From an uncultured Prevotellaceae bacterium (GTDB lineage: Bacteria > Bacteroidota > Bacteroidia > Bacteroidales > Bacteroidaceae): 52,928 nt of DNA. A program made the translations under genes and the position numbers. The notes under the pieces were generated by a model. That model made no database searches, was not told the DNA's origin, and saw nothing but the letters and a program-made list of their open reading frames with translations. This document shows positions 26,556 to 35,876 of this stretch, in pieces. Positions within the stretch are counted from its first letter, which is position 1. Each line of letters opens with the position of its first letter. The stretch spans positions 1 to 52,928 of the forward strand of contig USTH01000005.1 of assembly GCA_900557555.1 (NCBI GenBank), in the 5' to 3' direction.

Positions 26556-27257
26556 ATGACTTGCAGTGGAAAAAGCCTTCTTGGCGCAATGATTCTATGC
26601 GTCGCCGTCACAGCGGCGACCTCCTCGTGTGGTGACACCAAACCGCCTACGGCGCCAGCCATACACCTGCGCGACTCTTCGAGCATACTGACAAGCTATG
26701 GCGTGAGCAAACTCATCTCTGACTCAGGGCGCATACGCTACAAAGTGGTGGCAGAGGAGTGGCGCATATATGACCGTACCAATCCACCACGCCACAGTTT
26801 CCCCAAGGGCATATTGCTTGAGAAGTTTAGCCCGAACTACCACATAGAGATGTTTATCACCGCCGACACAGCCTATTGGTACGACCAGAACCTTTGGGAG
26901 TTGCGCGGACGCGTGAAGATGTGGGACCGTGATGGAACATTGTTCACCTCGCAGCGTCTCTATTGGGACATGCGGCGCCACGAATTCTACTCAAATGTCT
27001 ATTCTCACCTCAAGACCCCTGACAAGGAGGTCGAGGGCATGAGTTTCCGCTCCGACGAGAAGATGCGGCAATACACAATCAGCCAGACACGGGCCGTATT
27101 TCCATTGCCAGAGGCGGCAGCCAACGAACAGGATTCGGTGAAGCAGGCGGAGCAGAACGAAGAACCGCAGCCGACATCGGTCATTGCACCCCGAACGCCT
27201 GTGAGGGCATCTGAAAAACCCAACCCTCAACTGCCTCCGGGCGGACATTTCAAGTAA
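26556..27257 (+). CDS. lptC: LPS export periplasmic protein LptC
   Basis: LptC bridges the inner-membrane LptBFG exporter to periplasmic LptA in lipopolysaccharide transport. This 233-residue protein has a lipoprotein-type signal (ILCVAVTAATSSCGD) and the beta-jellyroll pattern of the family: LTSYGVSKLISDSGRIRYKVVAEEW, HSFPKGILLEKF, ITADTAYWYDQNLWELRGRV and LYWDMRRHEFYSN. The C-terminal 40 residues are Pro/Glu-rich and probably disordered. A TTG seven codons upstream (26535) could also start it and would overlap the previous gene; ATG is preferred. In Bacteroidetes lptC is commonly near coaX and the PpiD-like gene, as here. Confidence 0.88.
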   Translation: MTCSGKSLLGAMILCVAVTAATSSCGDTKPPTAPAIHLRDSSSILTSYGVSKLISDSGRIRYKVVAEEWRIYDRTNPPRHSFPKGILLEKFSPNYHIEMFITADTAYWYDQNLWELRGRVKMWDRDGTLFTSQRLYWDMRRHEFYSNVYSHLKTPDKEVEGMSFRSDEKMRQYTISQTRAVFPLPEAAANEQDSVKQAEQNEEPQPTSVIAPRTPVRASEKPNPQLPPGGHFK

Positions 27258-27316
27258 CACGGGCAGACAATACACGTCTTTTGGGCCGTTTTTATTAAAA
27301 AGTATGCAGAAAACAA

Positions 27317-27346
27317 TTTGTATGTGCAATCTTTTTCCTAATTTTG
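27317..27346 (+). promoter_or_regulatory. Promoter for ppiD-like gene
   Basis: TTTG at 27317-27320 and TAATTTTG at 27339-27346 are separated by 18 bases, close to the consensus spacing. A 5' untranslated region of about 110 bases would follow. Confidence 0.65.
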
Positions 27347-27467
27347 GAGTTTGAAAACATGGCGCATTGCCGTTGCCTCCGCTTTTTGTATAGAAACAAG
27401 GGTTGTGGCAGACGCATTGCAGAGACTTGTTAAAACGGATAGATAAAAATAAAAACAACAAAATATA

Positions 27468-29657
27468 ATGGCAGCAATTCAAACAATCAGAAGCAAAGGT
27501 AAGTTGCTCATTACCATTATTGGTATTGCACTCCTCGCATTTATAACGGAGGAGTTTTTCCGCGCTACCGAAGCACAGAGAAATCAAAACAGTGGTGTCG
27601 TGGGCATCATCAACGGTGAAAAATTTAAATCACAGGAATACTCCGAGTTGATAGAAGCCTATAAATCCTACATCTCGTTCACCCAAGGCAAAACAAGCTT
27701 TACAGATGACGAAGATGCCGCTCTCAAAGAGCAGGTGTGGGAGTCTTATGTAAGCAACAAGCTCATTGAAGCAGAAGCAGAGAAACTCGGTCTTACTGTT
27801 ACCGATGAAGAACTCCGCAACATCATGGCAGAGGGAACAAACGGCTTGCTTACACAAACACCTTTCGTAAACCAGCAGACAGGACGCTTTGATGTCACTG
27901 TCCTCAAGAATTTCCTCGATGAGTACAAGAAGATGCAGTCGGGCAATTCACAGATTCCAGAGCAGTACAGAGAACAGTATGAAAAGCTCCATGCTTACTG
28001 GCAGTTTGTAGAGCGCACCTTGAAGGAGAGCCTGCTGCAGCAGAAGTACAACACACTTCTTCAGGCTTCGTTCACCTCTAACCCCGTTGAGGGCAAGATG
28101 GCTTTTGATGCCACCTCTACCAGTGCAGACATCCTGCTTGCAGGCATTCCTTATTCCACCATCAATGACAAAGAAGTGAGCGTAAGCGATGCCGACCTCA
28201 AGGCAAAATACGATGAACTTAAGGAAAGCTTCAAGCTCTATGCCCCCTCAAAGGACATAAAGTATGTGGCCGTTGCAGTAAAGGCAAGTCCGGCAGACAA
28301 GGCCGAACTTGACAAGCGTATGAATGAATATGCTTCGGAGGCTGCCACTACTGACGACTTGGCAAGCCTCGTACGCAGCCAGTCAACGGTTGCTTATGTA
28401 GACATGCCACGCACAGCCAGTGCATACCCCGCTGACATCAGCGCAGAGCTTGATTCTATGAGTGCAGGCTCTACAAAGGCTCCGTACTACAACCCTATGG
28501 ACAACACCATGAACCTCATCAAGCTCGTGGCTAAGACTCAGGCTCCCGACTCAATACTAATCCGCCAGATTCAGGTGGGAGGCAAAGATCTTGCCGACAC
28601 ACGCAACCGTGCTGACTCAATATACAAGGCTCTCCAAAACGGAGCGGACTTTAAACAGATAGCTGCAAAATATGGTCAGACGGGTGATTCTACCTGGCTC
28701 GTGAGCAACATGTATGAAACTGGCACTGCCGATGCTGAAAATCTCAAGTTCCTCAACAAGGTTCAGACAATGGAGAGTGGCCAGATATCCAACTTTGACT
28801 TTGCACAGGGCAATATCATCGTTATGGTGAACGACCGCCGTCATATGGTAACAAAATATAATGCGGCAGTCATCAAATGCCCGCTCAATTACAGCAACGA
28901 GACTTCAAAAACCGCTTACAACAAGTTTAGCAAGTTTGTGGCCGAAAACAAGACCATCGAAGCCATCGAAAAGAACGCTGTGAAGAACGGCTACACAGTC
29001 CAGACTCTTAATGGTGTTGAGACGGGTGACTTCTTCTCAATGAAGTATTTCAGCCAGCCTGGCATGGATCGCCACATGATGCGCTGGATTAGCAACGAGG
29101 CTAAAAAGTGGATTTTTGACGAGGCAGAGGACGGAGATGTTTCACCGCTTTTCATCTGCGACAATGGCTCACATCTTCTGGTGGTGTCGGTTACCAAGTC
29201 TCACGACAAGGGCTATATGCCTCTTGAAGACGTAAAGGAAATGGTGAAAAACGAGGTGCTCCGCGACAAGAAGGCAGAGAAAATCCTCGGCAAGCTGAAG
29301 AACTGCAAGACCTTAGCTCAGATGAAGGGCGTTGCTGGTGTGCAGGTAGACACTGCAAAGAATGTCAACTTCTACTCTCAGATGTATGACCCTGCAATCC
29401 TCGGTACTGTCACGGGTGTAAAGGTTAACCAGTTTGTTGGTCCGATGAAGGGCTATAATGCTGTATTTGCATATCAGGTGCTCGATGTTAAGAAGCAGGC
29501 TGGTGCTAAATATGACGAACAGCAGTATGTGATGAGTGCAGCGCGCAACCATGCCACAATGGCGTTGAGTCCGCGTCAGTACTACGGCGAAAGTCCGTTC
29601 CTCACTTATTTGAAGAACAAGGCACAGGTTGAAGACTTCAGATACAGATTCTATTAA
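27468..29657 (+). CDS. PpiD-like periplasmic peptidyl-prolyl isomerase/chaperone
   Basis: Inner-membrane anchored folding factor of 729 residues. One transmembrane segment near the N-terminus (LLITIIGIALLAFITEEFF, about 13-31) is followed by a SurA/PpiD-like N-terminal chaperone region (INGEKFKSQEYSELIEAYK and on). A parvulin-type domain lies near residues 360-450 (ILIRQIQVGGKDLADTRNRADSIYKALQNGADFKQIAAKYG). A second, degenerate parvulin-like part lies near the C-terminus. It assists outer-membrane protein maturation in the periplasm (family knowledge). It follows lptC but has its own promoter and a strong terminator. Confidence 0.9.
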   Translation: MAAIQTIRSKGKLLITIIGIALLAFITEEFFRATEAQRNQNSGVVGIINGEKFKSQEYSELIEAYKSYISFTQGKTSFTDDEDAALKEQVWESYVSNKLIEAEAEKLGLTVTDEELRNIMAEGTNGLLTQTPFVNQQTGRFDVTVLKNFLDEYKKMQSGNSQIPEQYREQYEKLHAYWQFVERTLKESLLQQKYNTLLQASFTSNPVEGKMAFDATSTSADILLAGIPYSTINDKEVSVSDADLKAKYDELKESFKLYAPSKDIKYVAVAVKASPADKAELDKRMNEYASEAATTDDLASLVRSQSTVAYVDMPRTASAYPADISAELDSMSAGSTKAPYYNPMDNTMNLIKLVAKTQAPDSILIRQIQVGGKDLADTRNRADSIYKALQNGADFKQIAAKYGQTGDSTWLVSNMYETGTADAENLKFLNKVQTMESGQISNFDFAQGNIIVMVNDRRHMVTKYNAAVIKCPLNYSNETSKTAYNKFSKFVAENKTIEAIEKNAVKNGYTVQTLNGVETGDFFSMKYFSQPGMDRHMMRWISNEAKKWIFDEAEDGDVSPLFICDNGSHLLVVSVTKSHDKGYMPLEDVKEMVKNEVLRDKKAEKILGKLKNCKTLAQMKGVAGVQVDTAKNVNFYSQMYDPAILGTVTGVKVNQFVGPMKGYNAVFAYQVLDVKKQAGAKYDEQQYVMSAARNHATMALSPRQYYGESPFLTYLKNKAQVEDFRYRFY

Positions 29658-29729
29658 TCCGTTTCTGTTGCGTCCGTTGCAACTTAAAATGAGATAACCC
29701 CAGAAATACGAAGTTTCTAACATAATTGT

Positions 29730-29770
29730 GGCCGGTGTTTGCTGATAAGGCATAACACCGGCCTTTTTTT
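29730..29770 (+). terminator. Terminator after ppiD-like gene
   Basis: GGCCGGTGTT (29730-29739) and AACACCGGCC (29754-29763) are perfect arms with a 14-base loop, then seven T. Confidence 0.95.
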
Positions 29771-29773
29771 ATA

Positions 29774-29796
29774 TCAATTCGGTCGTTGGTACTTGT
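29774..29796 (+). repeat. Fragment of interspersed repeat, one end
   Basis: TCAATTCGGTCGTTGGTACTTGTTG resembles the left terminal repeat plus the first inner bases; no matching right end lies within 250 bases. The rest of the space to 29950 shows nothing else. Confidence 0.5.
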
Positions 29797-29956
29797 TGCT
29801 AAACGAGAATTTCGCCCGTGTTTGCATGAGTGTTTTTCGAAACGGCTTGTGGCAGTTGGATATTGTTTTGTCACGTAAAACGGTGTTGAGTTGTGAATAA
29901 ATGTTATTTTAGCAGATTGTTGCAGGTTGCTGTTGCGCAAAAATAACAGAATCTGC

Positions 29957-29964
29957 TATCTTTG
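29957..29964 (+). promoter_or_regulatory. Promoter -7 box for lipoprotein gene
   Basis: TATCTTTG, full consensus, 46 bases upstream of the lipoprotein start; -33 is a weak GTTGC. Confidence 0.6.
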
Positions 29965-30010
29965 CAACATAACAAAGTAAAATCAAGTGAAAACACAAAA
30001 AGAAACAGCT

Positions 30011-30613
30011 ATGAAAAAGGTCTTGTTTTTTATGTCAGTGGCCCTGGTGGCAATGATAGGATTCTCTTCGTGCTCTGACGATGAGAACGAGGCGAGCGTT
30101 CTCTCCGGAGAATGGCAGGGAGATTGGAATATGTGGTACATGGACGCAAATGGCTATACCTGGTATGCCGATATGACCTATATTCGTTTTGACCGTAGTC
30201 ACAGCACTTCGGGCACTGGTAGGCAGGTGGATTATTATCGCCGCGGCCCGTATGAATATCTGACCTACAAATTCCGTTGGGCAGTGCGCGATGGAGTGAT
30301 ATACCTCACTTATCCCCATGACAGAAATCTTGACACACGAATTTACAATTACCATCTTGACAATTGGCGTTTTGATGGCTATTTCGGCAGTTCTAATGCC
30401 TATTTTACAATGGACAAGCTGACAAGCTTTGACTATTGGGAGCCCACGCTTTGGGTTGACTCCTGGTACGGCTATACGGTCTATATCTATGGAAGCAAGG
30501 AATATGAAAATGCCGTTGGTTCTAAGTCCTACAACGGTGGCCGACTGCCCGAAATAATCAAACGTGGCGGACATTCCCCTAAAATGCTTGAGCAGAACAA
30601 CGCCGGCAATTGA
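30011..30613 (+). CDS. Uncharacterised lipoprotein
   Basis: A 200-residue exported lipoprotein: MKKVLFFMSVALVAMIGFSSC gives a lipidated Cys at residue 21, followed by acidic residues that in Bacteroidetes often mark surface export (SDDENE). The body is rich in Trp, Tyr and Asp (GEWQGDWNMWYMDANGY; DSWYGYTVYIYGSKEY), consistent with a small beta-sandwich or lipocalin-like fold. I do not recognise a named family. The start is the ATG carrying the signal peptide; an in-frame GTG eight codons upstream is less likely. It precedes another exported protein gene by 115 bases. Confidence 0.75.
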   Translation: MKKVLFFMSVALVAMIGFSSCSDDENEASVLSGEWQGDWNMWYMDANGYTWYADMTYIRFDRSHSTSGTGRQVDYYRRGPYEYLTYKFRWAVRDGVIYLTYPHDRNLDTRIYNYHLDNWRFDGYFGSSNAYFTMDKLTSFDYWEPTLWVDSWYGYTVYIYGSKEYENAVGSKSYNGGRLPEIIKRGGHSPKMLEQNNAGN

Positions 30614-30728
30614 TAGCCTACGTCTGGGACGTGTGTCGACAAACGGCGCCTGCCGAATTCTTGGCAGCGTGGCATGATGAGAGTTTTTACCCATGTGGAT
30701 TGTTTGACCCCATTAAAAGAAAAGACTT

Positions 30729-31478
30729 ATGAAAAAGGTAATTTTGGCTTTAGTGATACTTGCCGCAAGTGTTGACATGATGGCCTTGGGCAGGTCTAAG
30801 GTACGCGAATATGCACGTTTCCTTAGCGACAGAATGGCCTATGAACTTGGCCTGTCTTCTGGGCAGTATGACGACTGTTATGAGATAAACTATGATTTTG
30901 TCGATGCTGTGGGTGACCTGCTTGACGACATGGAGTGTGGAGACCCCGTTGCCATCGATAATTACTACCGCTATCTTGACTATCGCAATGAGGATTTGTC
31001 GTATGTGCTGTCATCTTACCAGTATAGCCGTTTTATATCAACGGAGAGTTTCTACCGTCCATTCTGTATCTATAACGGCGCTTGGGCTTTTCGTCCATAT
31101 ATGACTTATTCCAACCGTAATTATTTCTATATGAGCATACCATTTGGGTATAACGGATATTACGGTGCCCATGCGCGATGCTACTATTCTGCGGGCTTCT
31201 ATGTTGGGCGTTATTCGGGTCCGCGATACGTATATTCCCCGATTCGTCATCATCGTGATTATAAAACATTCCACCGTCATGACTTCGGTCCCGTGGTGAG
31301 TGGGCACGGTAATCCCAGACCTCCTTCATATCGTCCTGCTCCGAGACCCGATGGTCCACAAGCTCGCCCTGACCGCCCTCAGAACAAACCTAAGGGGCCG
31401 GATGTTAAGCAGGGTAGGGAACAGAACGGAACCCCGAACGGTGGAGGTGACGGAGTAATCCGGCGCGGACGAGGGTAG
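30729..31478 (+). CDS. Exported Tyr-rich protein with Pro/Arg tail, conserved Bacteroidales type
   Basis: A 249-residue protein with signal peptide MKKVILALVILAASVDMMA. The first half has KVREYARFLSDRMAYELGLSSGQYDDCYEINYDF, a helical segment like those in Bacteroidales proteins of unknown function that start similarly. The middle is very rich in Tyr, Phe and Arg (NYFYMSIPFGYNGYYGAHARCYYSAGFYVGRYSG is split over short beta-like pieces). The last 60 residues are Pro-, Arg- and Gly-rich (RPAPRPDGPQARPDRPQ), probably disordered and basic. Function unknown. It is followed by an exceptionally long hairpin terminator. Confidence 0.75.
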   Translation: MKKVILALVILAASVDMMALGRSKVREYARFLSDRMAYELGLSSGQYDDCYEINYDFVDAVGDLLDDMECGDPVAIDNYYRYLDYRNEDLSYVLSSYQYSRFISTESFYRPFCIYNGAWAFRPYMTYSNRNYFYMSIPFGYNGYYGAHARCYYSAGFYVGRYSGPRYVYSPIRHHRDYKTFHRHDFGPVVSGHGNPRPPSYRPAPRPDGPQARPDRPQNKPKGPDVKQGREQNGTPNGGGDGVIRRGRG

Positions 31479-31552
31479 TGCTGTTCCCGTGATAGACGCA
31501 AGCAAGTTTCCTCTCGTAATTCCCTTGCATGTGACATACGTATCTTTAGTAA

Positions 31553-31606
31553 AAAACAACATAAGGCATCTTCAGGCTTTTCCTTGAAGATGCCTTATGT
31601 TGTTTT
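31553..31606. terminator. Terminator with 22-bp perfect stem
   Basis: Arms 31553-31574 and 31585-31606 (AACAACATAAGGCATCTTCA and its complement) pair perfectly around a 10-base loop and end in A on one side and T on the other, so it can work in both directions. Confidence 0.85.
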
Positions 31607-31658
31607 GCGCTCATTCGTGCTTGTTTTCCAATCGACAGAAAGCCATCTAAGCATTCTT

Positions 31659-31746
31659 TTTCCGCCGAAATTGAGTTGCGTTTCGGCCGAAACGCATAAG
31701 CCAATCGGCCGGAATGGATGTCGATTTCGGCCGAAAGAAGTTCGTT
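31659..31746. repeat. Array of four palindromes at exact 22-bp period
   Basis: Four units of 22 bases each begin with a TTTCGGCCGAAA-type palindrome: 31659 (TTTCCGCCGAAA), 31681 (perfect), 31703 (AATCGGCCGGAA) and 31725 (perfect), each followed by ten unrelated bases. Centres are exactly 22 bases apart, two turns of the helix, as for a row of sites bound by a protein on one face. It lies about 560 bases before ilvD and 50 after a terminator. Confidence 0.75.
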
Positions 31747-32306
31747 AGCACAAGTCGGTGCGGTTTCTCTGCATCTTTATTTTGTGGCGGCAAGGTCTTT
31801 TGCGGAGTGATGATGTTTCGCAGTGGAGCCGTATGGCTTTCGGTGTGCCTTATGGGTCGGAGGGGGCATGGTGCCACATTCGTGTTCTTTGCATGGTGAT
31901 GTGGGTGTTGTGCTGTTTCCGGAAACCTGTTGCACATAATGGGCTGTGGTGTGAAGTTGCTGTAAATGTGCGGGTTGTTATGGCTGGCAGTTGGTGTGCT
32001 AAGTTGGAAATACACACATCTGCAGAGTGTGCATATTTTTGTGGTATGATTGTGTAAGGCACGGTTGCCAAACGTGGAAAGAATGCCATAAAACGGCATT
32101 TTGCCGTCTGTTTATTGGACTTTTTTAAGAAAACAGGGTTTTATTTTCGTGTTTTAGGGCGTGTGGGTTTCCAAAAAATGCGAACTTTACAAGTCAAACG
32201 TAAACGTAGGGTATAGATATATGGTATTACGCTTGTTTTTGACATGACGAAGAATTTTTTGCCTTGTTGGTGGCAGCGGATACCTTGACAGATAAAAAAC
32301 GTGGAA
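31747..32306 (+). other. Long gene-free stretch before ilvD
   Basis: About 560 bases with no convincing gene. A short frame at 31714-31899 runs through it but has no family resemblance. An AATGCC/GGCATT hairpin followed by TTT lies near 32082-32102 and might be an attenuator-like or terminator structure. No leader peptide rich in Ile, Leu or Val was found, and the ilvD promoter could not be fixed with confidence. Confidence 0.45.
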
Positions 32307-34112
32307 ATGAAAATAAGATTACGTAGTTCTGTGTGCACAGACGGTCGCCGTATGGCGGGTGCCCGTGCCCTGTGGGTTGCCAATGGCATGAAACGTGAAC
32401 AGTTTGGCAAACCTATTATTGCAATAGTCAACTCCTTTACCCAGTTTGTGCCAGGACATACTCATCTGCATGAAGCAGGCCAGATTGTAAAGGCTGAGAT
32501 TGAGAAGATGGGCTGTTATGCTGCTGAGTTCAATACCATTGCCATTGACGATGGCATTGCCATGGGTCACGATGGCATGCTCTACAGTTTGCCCTCGCGC
32601 GACATCATTGCAGACTCTGTGGAGTATATGGTCAACGCCCACAAGGCCGATGCTATGATTTGCATCTCAAACTGTGACAAGATAACCCCCGGAATGCTTA
32701 TGGCGGCCATGAGGCTCAATATTCCCGCTGTCTTTGTAAGCGGTGGCCCTATGGAGGCAGGGGCATATAAAGGTGAGAACCTTGACTTGATTTCTGCCAT
32801 GATAAAGGGGGCAGACCCAACCGTCAGCGACGAAGAGTTGGCAGAGGTTGAAAACCGCGCCTGTCCGGGTTGCGGTTGCTGTTCGGGCATGTTCACCGCC
32901 AATTCCATGAACAACCTTACCGAGGCCATAGGCTTGTCGCTGCCCGGCAACGGCACCATTCTTGCCACTCACGTTAATCGCCGTCGGCTGATGCAGGACG
33001 CTGCCCGCCAGATTGTGAAGAATGCCATGGCATATTACGAAAACGGCGATGAGTCGGTTTTGCCACGCTCTATTGCCACGCGTGCGGCTTTTCTCAATGC
33101 CATGACTCTTGACATTGCAATGGGAGCCAGCACTAATACTGTGCTTCACCTTCTTGCCGTGGCGCAAGAGGCAGGGGTGGACTTCACGATGAAGGATATT
33201 GACGCCCTTTCGCGCAAGACACCTTTCCTGTGCAAGCTTGCGCCAAATTCTCAGAAATACTCTGTTCAGGAGTGTGGCCGTGCCGGTGGCATGCTTAATT
33301 TGCTTGGCGAATTGGCTGCAGGCGGTTTGATTGACACAGACGTGAAGCGTGTCAACGGTGCCACGCTTGCCGAAGACATTGAAAAATATTCGATACTGAA
33401 GGCCGATATTGATCCGGAGGCCCAGCGCATCTATTCATCGGCACCTGCCGGTGTGTTCTGCAACAAGCTCGGTGCGCAAGACACCACATATCCCTCGCTC
33501 GACACCGACCGTGCCAACGGTTGTATCCGCGACATTGAGCATGCCTACACCAAAGACGGCGGCATGGCTGTGCTGTTTGGCAACATAGCCCAAGACGGTT
33601 GTGTGGTCAAGACCGCAGGTGTGGACGAGAGCATCTGGAAGTTCTCCGGTCCTGCCGTAGTGTTTGACTCTCAGGAAGACGCTTGCGAGGGTATTCTCGG
33701 CGGCAAGGTCAAGAAAGGCGATGTGGTGGTGATTACCCACGAGGGACCGAAGGGTGGACCGGGAATGCAGGAGATGCTTTACCCCACTTCCTATATCAAG
33801 TCCATGCACATGGGCAAGGAGTGCGCCCTCATCACCGATGGCCGTTTTTCTGGCGGCACATCGGGATTGTCAATAGGTCATATCTCGCCAGAGGCTGCCA
33901 GTGGTGGCAACATAGGAAAGATTGTTGACGGCGACATCATTGATATTGACATTCCCAACCGTTCCATCAATGTCAGACTGAGCGAGGAAGAACTCAACGC
34001 TCGTCCGCAGCAGCCACTCAAGCGCAACCGCACGGTGTCAAAGGCTCTCAGAGCCTATGCTCACTCGGTTTCGTCTGCCGATAAGGGTGGGGTGAGAATA
34101 ATTGAAGACTGA
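32307..34112 (+). CDS. ilvD: Dihydroxy-acid dehydratase
   Basis: Iron-sulfur enzyme of valine, isoleucine and pantothenate synthesis that dehydrates 2,3-dihydroxy acids to 2-keto acids. The 601-residue protein has KPIIAIVNSFTQFVPGHTHL near residue 38, ISNCDKITPGM near 120 with a cluster-ligand Cys, CPGCGCCSGMFTANSMN near 190 with further cluster cysteines, and the C-terminal ITDGRFSGGTSGLSIGHISPEA. A GTG two codons upstream (32301) is an alternative start. First gene of the operon ilvD-ilvB-ilvN-thioesterase-ilvC; the next gene begins 41 bases on. Confidence 0.97.
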   Translation: MKIRLRSSVCTDGRRMAGARALWVANGMKREQFGKPIIAIVNSFTQFVPGHTHLHEAGQIVKAEIEKMGCYAAEFNTIAIDDGIAMGHDGMLYSLPSRDIIADSVEYMVNAHKADAMICISNCDKITPGMLMAAMRLNIPAVFVSGGPMEAGAYKGENLDLISAMIKGADPTVSDEELAEVENRACPGCGCCSGMFTANSMNNLTEAIGLSLPGNGTILATHVNRRRLMQDAARQIVKNAMAYYENGDESVLPRSIATRAAFLNAMTLDIAMGASTNTVLHLLAVAQEAGVDFTMKDIDALSRKTPFLCKLAPNSQKYSVQECGRAGGMLNLLGELAAGGLIDTDVKRVNGATLAEDIEKYSILKADIDPEAQRIYSSAPAGVFCNKLGAQDTTYPSLDTDRANGCIRDIEHAYTKDGGMAVLFGNIAQDGCVVKTAGVDESIWKFSGPAVVFDSQEDACEGILGGKVKKGDVVVITHEGPKGGPGMQEMLYPTSYIKSMHMGKECALITDGRFSGGTSGLSIGHISPEAASGGNIGKIVDGDIIDIDIPNRSINVRLSEEELNARPQQPLKRNRTVSKALRAYAHSVSSADKGGVRIIED

Positions 34113-34153
34113 CATACTAACTAACTTACTTACAGAAACAATACGCATATAAC

Positions 34154-35851
34154 ATGAAAGAAAAGATTACAGGTGCAGAGGCAATGATACGAAGCCTTGA
34201 AAACGAGGGGGTCAAGACTCTCTTCGGCTACCCAGGCGGTGCCATCATGCCCGTTTATGACGCACTCTATGATCATCGCAATACATTGAACCATGTACTC
34301 GTTCGCCATGAACAGGGTGCTGTGCATGCGGCCCAAGGCTATGCCAGGGTAAGCGGCAAGGTGGGTTGTGCCATCGTTACGTCAGGCCCCGGCGCCATGA
34401 ACACCATCACTGGTGTGGCAGATGCCATGATTGACTCCACCCCGATGGTGGTGATATGCGGTCAGGTGGGCGCTGCCTTCCTTGGTACCGATGCATTTCA
34501 GGAGGTCGACGTGATAGGTGTTACCCAACCTATTTCAAAATGGAGCTTCCAGATTAGGCGTGCAGAGGATATAGCCTGGGCTGTGAGCCGGGCTTTCTAT
34601 ATAGCAAATTCTGGCCGTCCGGGCCCTGTGGTTCTTGATTTCACCAAAAACGCACAGACCGCCATGGTAGACTATGAGCCAATGAAGGTTGACTTCATTC
34701 GTTCTTATCGCCCTTGCCCTCCTACAGATCCGGAGACTGTGGCAGAGGCGGCCAGACTTATCAACGGAGCGGAGAGACCGCTTGTGCTTGTGGGTCAGGG
34801 CGTGGAGCTGGGCGATGCGCGCAAGGAACTTCTCCATCTTATTGAAAAGGCTGATATGCCTGCAGGCTGCACAATGCTTGGCCTTAGTGCGTTGCCGTCA
34901 GACCACCCTCTAAACAAAGGTATGCTGGGTATGCACGGCAATCTTGGCCCCAATGTGCAGACCAACAAGTGTGACTTGCTTATTGCTGTGGGCATGAGGT
35001 TTGACGACCGTGTCACTGGCAATCTCAAGACTTATGCCAAGCAGGCTAAGGTCATACACTTTGAGATAGACCCCGCTGAGGTTAACAAGAATGTAAAGGT
35101 TGATGTGGCAGTGCTGGGCAACTGCAAAGAAACTCTTGCCGAGGTTACCAAGCTGGTGACTCCTGCCGACCACAAGGAGTGGATAGACAGTTTTAAGACT
35201 TATGAGGAATTGGAGTACGAAAAGGTTATTAAACCTGCCATCCACCCAATCGCCGGTCCATTGTTAATGGGCGAGGTAGTGCGTCGCGTTAGCGACCTCA
35301 CGGGCAACAAGGCCGTGTTGGTGACTGACGTGGGCCAGAATCAGCTCTTCGGTTGTCGCTACTTTAAGTTCACTCAGGGACGTTCAGTCCTTACCTCTGG
35401 CGGTTGCGGCACTATGGGCTTCGGGTTGCCCGCTGCGGTGGGAGCCACATTTGGTGCGCCTGATCGCACCGTGTGTATGTTTTGTGGTGACGGCGGTCTG
35501 CAGATGACCATTCAGGAACTCGGTACTATCATGGAGCAGCATGCTCCCGTGAAGATAATCCTCCTGAACAACAACTTCCTCGGCAATGTGCGCCAATGGC
35601 AGTACATGTTCTTCCACAAGCGTTACTCGTTTACGCCTATGCTCAACCCCGATTATGAGAAGATAGCCGAGGGGTACGGCATTCCGTCGCGCACTGTAAT
35701 AGAGCGCGCAGACCTTGACGATGCCATCGGCGAAATGCTACGCACTGATGGGCCATTCCTCCTGCAGTGTGCCATCAAGGAAGAAGACAATGTGCTCCCG
35801 ATGACTCCACCGGGTGCAGATGTAGACGACATGATGCTTGAGATTAAGTAA
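34154..35851 (+). CDS. ilvB: Acetolactate synthase large subunit
   Basis: Thiamine-diphosphate enzyme of 565 residues that joins two pyruvates, or pyruvate and 2-oxobutyrate, in the first common step of branched-chain amino acid synthesis. It shows GYPGGAIMPVYDAL near residue 26, the catalytic Glu in VRHEQGAVHAAQGYAR near 54, GPGAMNTITGVADAMIDSTPMV near 80, and the diphosphate-binding GDGGLQMTIQELGT...NNNFLGNVRQWQ near 440-475. The partner regulatory subunit follows after 25 bases. Confidence 0.97.
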   Translation: MKEKITGAEAMIRSLENEGVKTLFGYPGGAIMPVYDALYDHRNTLNHVLVRHEQGAVHAAQGYARVSGKVGCAIVTSGPGAMNTITGVADAMIDSTPMVVICGQVGAAFLGTDAFQEVDVIGVTQPISKWSFQIRRAEDIAWAVSRAFYIANSGRPGPVVLDFTKNAQTAMVDYEPMKVDFIRSYRPCPPTDPETVAEAARLINGAERPLVLVGQGVELGDARKELLHLIEKADMPAGCTMLGLSALPSDHPLNKGMLGMHGNLGPNVQTNKCDLLIAVGMRFDDRVTGNLKTYAKQAKVIHFEIDPAEVNKNVKVDVAVLGNCKETLAEVTKLVTPADHKEWIDSFKTYEELEYEKVIKPAIHPIAGPLLMGEVVRRVSDLTGNKAVLVTDVGQNQLFGCRYFKFTQGRSVLTSGGCGTMGFGLPAAVGATFGAPDRTVCMFCGDGGLQMTIQELGTIMEQHAPVKIILLNNNFLGNVRQWQYMFFHKRYSFTPMLNPDYEKIAEGYGIPSRTVIERADLDDAIGEMLRTDGPFLLQCAIKEEDNVLPMTPPGADVDDMMLEIK

Positions 35852-35876
35852 CGTAACACAAACAGAATAAACGCTT

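Noticed and set aside
31659..31746. A tiny CRISPR array
   Set aside because: The repeated part is only a 12-base palindrome, the gaps are 10 bases and the period is 22; CRISPR repeats and spacers are about 25-40 bases each and no cas gene is near.
31714..31899. Short plus-strand gene before ilvD
   Set aside because: It begins inside the palindrome array and has Cys/Phe/Gly-rich random-looking composition with no promoter.
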